Shown here piece after piece: positions 59,660-64,000 of a stretch of DNA of 64,000 nucleotides (position 1 is its first letter; every line of letters starts with the position of its first letter). The DNA comes from Prinia subflava (taxonomy: Eukaryota > Chordata > Aves > Passeriformes > Cisticolidae). Under the pieces are notes generated by a model. That model ran no database searches and had not been told where the DNA came from. It was given only the letters and a program-made list of their open reading frames with translations. The stretch spans positions 10,119,162-10,183,161 of the forward strand of contig NC_086283.1 in NCBI RefSeq assembly GCF_021018805.1, given 5' to 3'. Position numbers and translations under genes: made by a program.

Positions 59660-60222
59660 CTGTTAGGAAAGCAAAAACAAACAGCATTTTAGAACTGACT
59701 AACTCACATAATCGACCATGTTCTCTAAGAAACACCTTTAGAAAAATTTAAAATTTAATTACAAACAGAAGATTTATGGCACTGATCCTGTTACTATTGA
59801 TTACAGTCCCACTGAAGCAGCTGGGGGTTTTTGTGATTAAGTTGACACTGATCATATATATTTAACATAAGAATGGTCACAAAATCAGATTTTCTTCAGC
59901 TGTGTTAGCATTACAAATTAATCCAAAATTATTTGTAACTCAAAATACTATTATTAATCACTGTATTTGTGTGCTTAGCAATGTGAAATGCACTGATGTG
60001 ATTTGTTGGAGCCAGTAGAAATCATTCTCTGCATCTCTTGCATGTTTATTGGGAATCTTTCCGTTGAGAGTCTTGCTCAAGGGTGACATGAATGTAATGA
60101 AAACATTAGGAATGTATTTTTTAGATTAAATAATTCAGCTCTTGTCCTTTCAACTAAATAATTGTCCCCATAGCTGTGTCTCTGCTGTTAATTTATATAT
60201 TTTAAGGAATACAAAAGGGAAA
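59660..60222 (-). other. MTTP intron 1, part next to exon 2
   Basis: The exon 2 acceptor is TTTCCTAACAG ending at 59660, preceded by a T-rich tract. No signal-peptide exon was found in the remaining 500 bases up to the repeat array. An in-frame ATG at 59687 is discussed as a finding. Confidence 0.7.
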
Positions 60223-63200
60223 GGGGAGGGGAGGGGAGGGGAGGGGAGGGGAGGGGAGGGGAGGGGAGGGGAGGGGAGGGGAGGGGAGGGGAGGGGAGGG
60301 GAGGGGAGGGGAGGGGAGGGGAGGGGAGGGGAGGGGAGGGGAGGGGAGGGGAGGGGAGGGGAGGGGAGGGGAGGGGAGGGGAGGGGAGGGGAGGGGAGGG
60401 GAGGGGAGGGGAGGGAAGGGAAGGGAAGGGAAGGGAAGGGAAGGGAAGGGAAGGGAAGGGAAGGGAAGGGAAGGGAAGGGAAGGGAAGGGAAGGGAAGGG
60501 AAGGGAAGGGAAGGGAAGGGAAGGGAAGGGAAGGGAAGGGAAGGGAAGGGAAGGGAAGGGAAGGGAAGGGAAGGGAAGGGAAGGGAAGGGAAGGGAAGGA
60601 AGGGAAGGGAAGGGAAGGGAAGGGAAGGGAAGGGAAGGGAAGGGAAGGGAAGGGAAGGGAAGGGAAGGGAAGGGAAGGGAAGGGAAGGGAAGGGAAGGGA
60701 AGGGAAGGTGCGGGAAGGGAAGGGAAGGGAAGGGAAGGGAAGGGAAGGGAAGGGAAGGGAAGGGAAGGGAAGGGAAGGGAAGGGAAGGGAAGGGAAGGGA
60801 AGGGAAGGGAAGGGAAGGGAAGGGAAGGGAAGGGAAGGGAAGGGAAGGGAAGGGAAGGGAAGGGAAGGGAAGGGAAGGGAAGGGAAGGTGCGGGAAGGGA
60901 AGGGAAGGGAAGGGAAGGTGCGGGAAGGGAAGGGAAGGGAAGGGAAGGTGCGGGAAGGGAAGGGAAGGGAAGGGAAGGGAAGGGAAGGGAAGGGAAGGGA
61001 AGGGAAGGGAAGGGAAGGGAAGGGAAGGGAAGGGAAGGGAAGGGAAGGGAAGGGAAGGGAAGGGAAGGGAAGGGAAGGGAAGGGAAGGGAAGGGAAGGGA
61101 AGGGAAGGGAAGGGAAGGGAAGGGAAGGGAAGGGAAGGGAAGGGAAGGGAAGGGAAGGGAAGGGAAGGGAAGGGAAGGGAAGGGAAGGGAAGGGAAGGGA
61201 AGGGAAGGGAAGGGAAGGGAAGGGAAGGGAAGGGAAGGGAAGGGAAGGGAAGGGAAGGGAAGGGAAGGGAAGGGAAGGGAAGGGAAGGGAAGGGAAGGGA
61301 AGGGAAGGGAAGGGAAGGGAAGGGAAGGGAAGGGAAGGGAAGGGAAGGGAAGGGAAGGGAAGGGAAGGGAAGGGAAGGGAAGGGAAGGGAAGGGAAGGTG
61401 CGGGAAGGGAAGGGAAGGGAAGGGAAGGTGCGGGAAGGGAAGGGAAGGGAAGGGAAGGGAAGGTGCGGGAAGGGAAGGGAAGGGAAGGTAAGGGAAGGGA
61501 AGGGAAGGGAAGGGAAGGGAAGGGAAGGGAAGGGAAGGGAAGGGAAGGGAAGGGAAGGGAAGGGAAGGTGCGGGAAGGGAAGGGAAGGGAAGGGAAGGGA
61601 AGGGAAGGGAAGGGAAGGGAAGGGAAGGGAAGGTGCGGGAAGGGAAGGGAAGGGAAGGGAAGGGAAGGGAAGGGAAGGGAAGGGAAGGGAAGGGAAGGGA
61701 AGGGAAGGGAAGGGAAGGGAAGGGAAGGGAAGGGAAGGGAAGGGAAGGGAAGGGAAGGGAAGGGAAGGGAAGGGAAGGGAAGGGAAGGGAAGGGAAGGGA
61801 AGGGAAGGGAAGGGAAGGGAAGGGAAGGGAAGGGAAGGGAAGGGAAGGGAAGGGAAGGGAAGGGAAGGGAAGGGAAGGGAAGGGAAGGGAAGGGAAGGGA
61901 AGGGAAGGGAAGGGAAGGGAAGGGAAGGGAAGGGAAGGGAAGGGAAGGGAAGGGAAGGGAAGGGAAGGGAAGGGAAGGGAAGGGAAGGGAAGGGAAGGGA
62001 AGGGAAGGGAAGGGAAGGGAAGGGAAGGGAAGGGAAGGGAAGGTGCGGGAAGGGAAGGGAAGGGAAGGGAAGGTGCGGGAAGGGAAGGGAAGGGAAGGGA
62101 AGGGAAGGGAAGGTGCGGGAAGGGAAGGGAAGGGAAGGGAAGGGAAGGGAAGGGAAGGGAAGGGAAGGGAAGGGAAGGGAAGGGAAGGGAAGGGAAGGGA
62201 AGGGAAGGGAAGGGAAGGGAAGGGAAGGGAAGGGAAGGGAAGGGAAGGAAGGGAAGGGAAGGGAAGGGAAGGGAAGGTGCGGGAAGGGAAGGGAAGGGAA
62301 GGGAAGGTGCGGGAAGGGAAGGGAAGGGAAGGGAAGGGAAGGGAAGGGAAGGGAAGGGAAGGGAAGGGAAGGGAAGGGAAGGGAAGGGAAGGGAAGGGAA
62401 GGGAAGGGAAGGGAAGGGAAGGGAAGGGAAGGGAAGGGAAGGGAAGGGAAGGGAAGGGAAGGGAAGGGAAGGGAAGGTGCGGGAAGGGAAGGGAAGGGAA
62501 GGGAAGGTGCGGGAAGGGAAGGGAAGGGAAGGGAAGGTGCGGGAAGGGAAGGGAAGGGAAGGTGCGGGAAGGGAAGGTGCGGGAAGGGAAGGGAAGGGAA
62601 GGGAAGGGAAGGGAAGGGAAGGGAAGGGAAGGGAAGGGAAGGGAAGGGAAGGGAAGGGAAGGGAAGGGAAGGGAAGGGAAGGGAAGGGAAGGGAAGGGAA
62701 GGGAAGGGAAGGGAAGGGAAGGGAAGGGAAGGGAAGGGAAGGGAAGGGAAGGGAAGGGAAGGGAAGGGAAGGGAAGGGAAGGGAAGGGAAGGGAAGGGAA
62801 GGGAAGGGAAGGGAAGGGAAGGGAAGGGAAGGGAAGGGAAGGGAAGGGAAGGGAAGGGAAGGGAAGGGAAGGGAAGGGAAGGGAAGGGAAGGGAAGGGAA
62901 GGGAAGGGAAGGGAAGGGAAGGGAAGGGAAGGGAAGGGAAGGGAAGGGAAGGGAAGGGAAGGGAAGGGAAGGGAAGGGAAGGGAAGGGAAGGGAAGGGAA
63001 GGGAAGGGAAGGGAAGGGAAGGGAAGGGAAGGGAAGGGAAGGGAAGGGAAGGTGCGGGAAGGGAAGGGAAGGGAAGGGAAGGGAAGGGAAGGGAAGGGAA
63101 GGGAAGGGAAGGTGCGGGAAGGGAAGGGAAGGTGCGGGAAGGGAAGGTGCGGGAAGGGAAGGTGCGGGAAGGGAAGGGAAGGGAAGGGAAGGTGCGGGAA

Positions 63201-63710
63201 GGGAAGGTGCGGGAAGGGAAGGGAAGGGAAGGGAAGGGAAGGGAAGGGAAGGGAAGGTGCGGGAAGGGAAGGGAAGGGAAGGGAAGGTGCGGGAAGGGAA
63301 GGGAAGGGAAGGTGCGGGAAGGGAAGGGAAGGGAAGGGAAGGGAAGGGAAGGGAAGGGAAGGGAAGGGAAGGGAAGGGAAGGGAAGGGAAGGGAAGGGAA
63401 GGGAAGGGAAGGGAAGGGAAGGGAAGGGAAGGGAAGGGAAGGGAAGGGAAGGGAAGGGAAGGGAAGGGAAGGGAAGGGAAGGGAAGGGAAGGGAAGGGAA
63501 GGGAAGGGAAGGGAAGGGAAGGGAAGGGAAGGGAAGGGAAGGGAAGGGAAGGGAAGGGAAGGGAAGGGAAGGGAAGGGAAGGGAAGGGAAGGGAAGGGAA
63601 GGGAAGGGAAGGGAAGGGAAGGGAAGGGAAGGGAAGGGAAGGGAAGGGAAGGGAAGGGAAGGGAAGGGAAGGGAAGGGAAGGGAAGGGAAGGGAAGGGAA
63701 GGGAAGGGAA
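60223..63710. repeat. 3.49-kb GGGGA/GGGAA pentanucleotide array in MTTP intron 1
   Basis: A continuous purine-rich satellite on the + strand. GGGGA x 38 (60223-60412) is followed by about 660 GGGAA units (60413-63710). By eye about 29 units are GGTGC instead of GGGAA, one is GGTAA (61487-61491), and two are 4-base GGAA units (60598-60601, 62247-62250). The array ends cleanly in unique sequence on both sides. Since MTTP is read from the minus strand, its pre-mRNA would carry UUCCC repeats while the template strand is G-rich. GGG tracts two bases apart satisfy the G-quadruplex rule throughout, and the long purine/pyrimidine bias favours triplex DNA. All long reading frames here (Gly-Arg-Glu-Gly-Lys or Pro-Ser-Leu-Pro-Phe repeats) are artefacts of the 5-bp period. 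Confidence 0.97.
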
Positions 63711-64000
63711 GCTGGCTGTACACTAAGTGCTCTTAACATTCTCAAAGCAAACACACATAGAGTGACCTTAGGTGCTATCTGTAAGCAGCACGGCACCAGC
63801 CCCACACACCCAAATGCTGCACCACTGAATGCACTGGAAATTTCTTCATGGAGTTCAGGAGGTACAGAGCAGAAACAACAAGTTCACAACAGAGTTAATC
63901 TAAGAAACACAAAGTGCTGTCCTCAGGGAGATGCATCTCAGTCTTATGACAAGTGTAGGGAAGAGCAGGCAAAAGAAGAAAAATCTCTCACAACATCTCA
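63711..64000. other. Unique sequence beyond the array, probably MTTP intron 1
   Basis: No ATG followed by a hydrophobic leader and a donor site was found on the minus strand, so MTTP exon 1 and its promoter most likely lie outside the window. Nothing else was recognised. Confidence 0.55.

Noticed and set aside
60142..63805. Very long open frames on both strands (449-1205 codons) of Gly-Arg-Glu-Gly-Lys or Pro-Ser-Leu-Pro-Phe repeats
   Set aside because: A 5-bp repeat without stop codons is open in every frame and yields the same pentapeptide. There is no promoter, splice context or non-repetitive coding part.
63711..64000. Search for MTTP exon 1 beyond the repeat
   Set aside because: No minus-strand ATG with a hydrophobic leader and a donor in the right phase was found, so exon 1 is treated as outside the window.

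Overview
The window is vertebrate nuclear DNA, most probably from a bird. Two multi-kilobase genes have clear vertebrate relatives, one of them has 17 visible coding exons with GT-AG junctions, and there are worn CR1-type LINE fragments of the kind typical of birds and reptiles. No prokaryotic gene organisation, tRNA, rRNA or CRISPR array was seen.

Layout: (1) 1-22 kb is gene-poor sequence upstream of a C4orf54-like gene. It holds CR1 scraps, a TA microsatellite, two MEF2-type sites and several perfect inverted repeats. (2) About 22.0-26.9 kb, + strand, is the very GC-rich single-exon coding region of the C4orf54 (FOPV) orthologue. It has a DUF4585-type segment near the C-terminus and a short motif shared with CEFIP/C10orf71. 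(3) 26.9-38.4 kb lies between two convergent genes. It may carry spliced 3' UTR of C4orf54. (4) 38.6-59.7 kb, - strand, is MTTP, the large subunit of microsomal triglyceride transfer protein. Coding exons 2-18 in human numbering were placed to the base. They form one uninterrupted frame of 872 residues, and only the signal-peptide exon is missing. (5) 60.2-63.7 kb, upstream of MTTP exon 2 and so presumably in intron 1, is a 3.49-kb uninterrupted purine pentanucleotide array. It starts as 38 copies of GGGGA and continues as about 660 units of GGGAA, with about 29 scattered GGTGC variant units. (6) The last 290 bases are unique sequence without an identifiable exon.

The order C4orf54 then MTTP on opposite strands matches the mammalian neighbourhood on human 4q23 as I know it (MTTP - C4orf54 - DAPP1). 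This supports both orthology calls. The genes are not an operon: MTTP acts in the ER lumen in lipoprotein assembly, and C4orf54 is a poorly characterised, largely disordered protein reported mainly from muscle.

The most notable item is the giant AAGGG-class array in an MTTP intron. It has the same motif as the pathogenic RFC1 repeat in human CANVAS, a sharp motif boundary, and a higher-order pattern in multiples of 5 bp with 30 bp prominent. All comparisons to known proteins and repeats are from memory; no database search was run.
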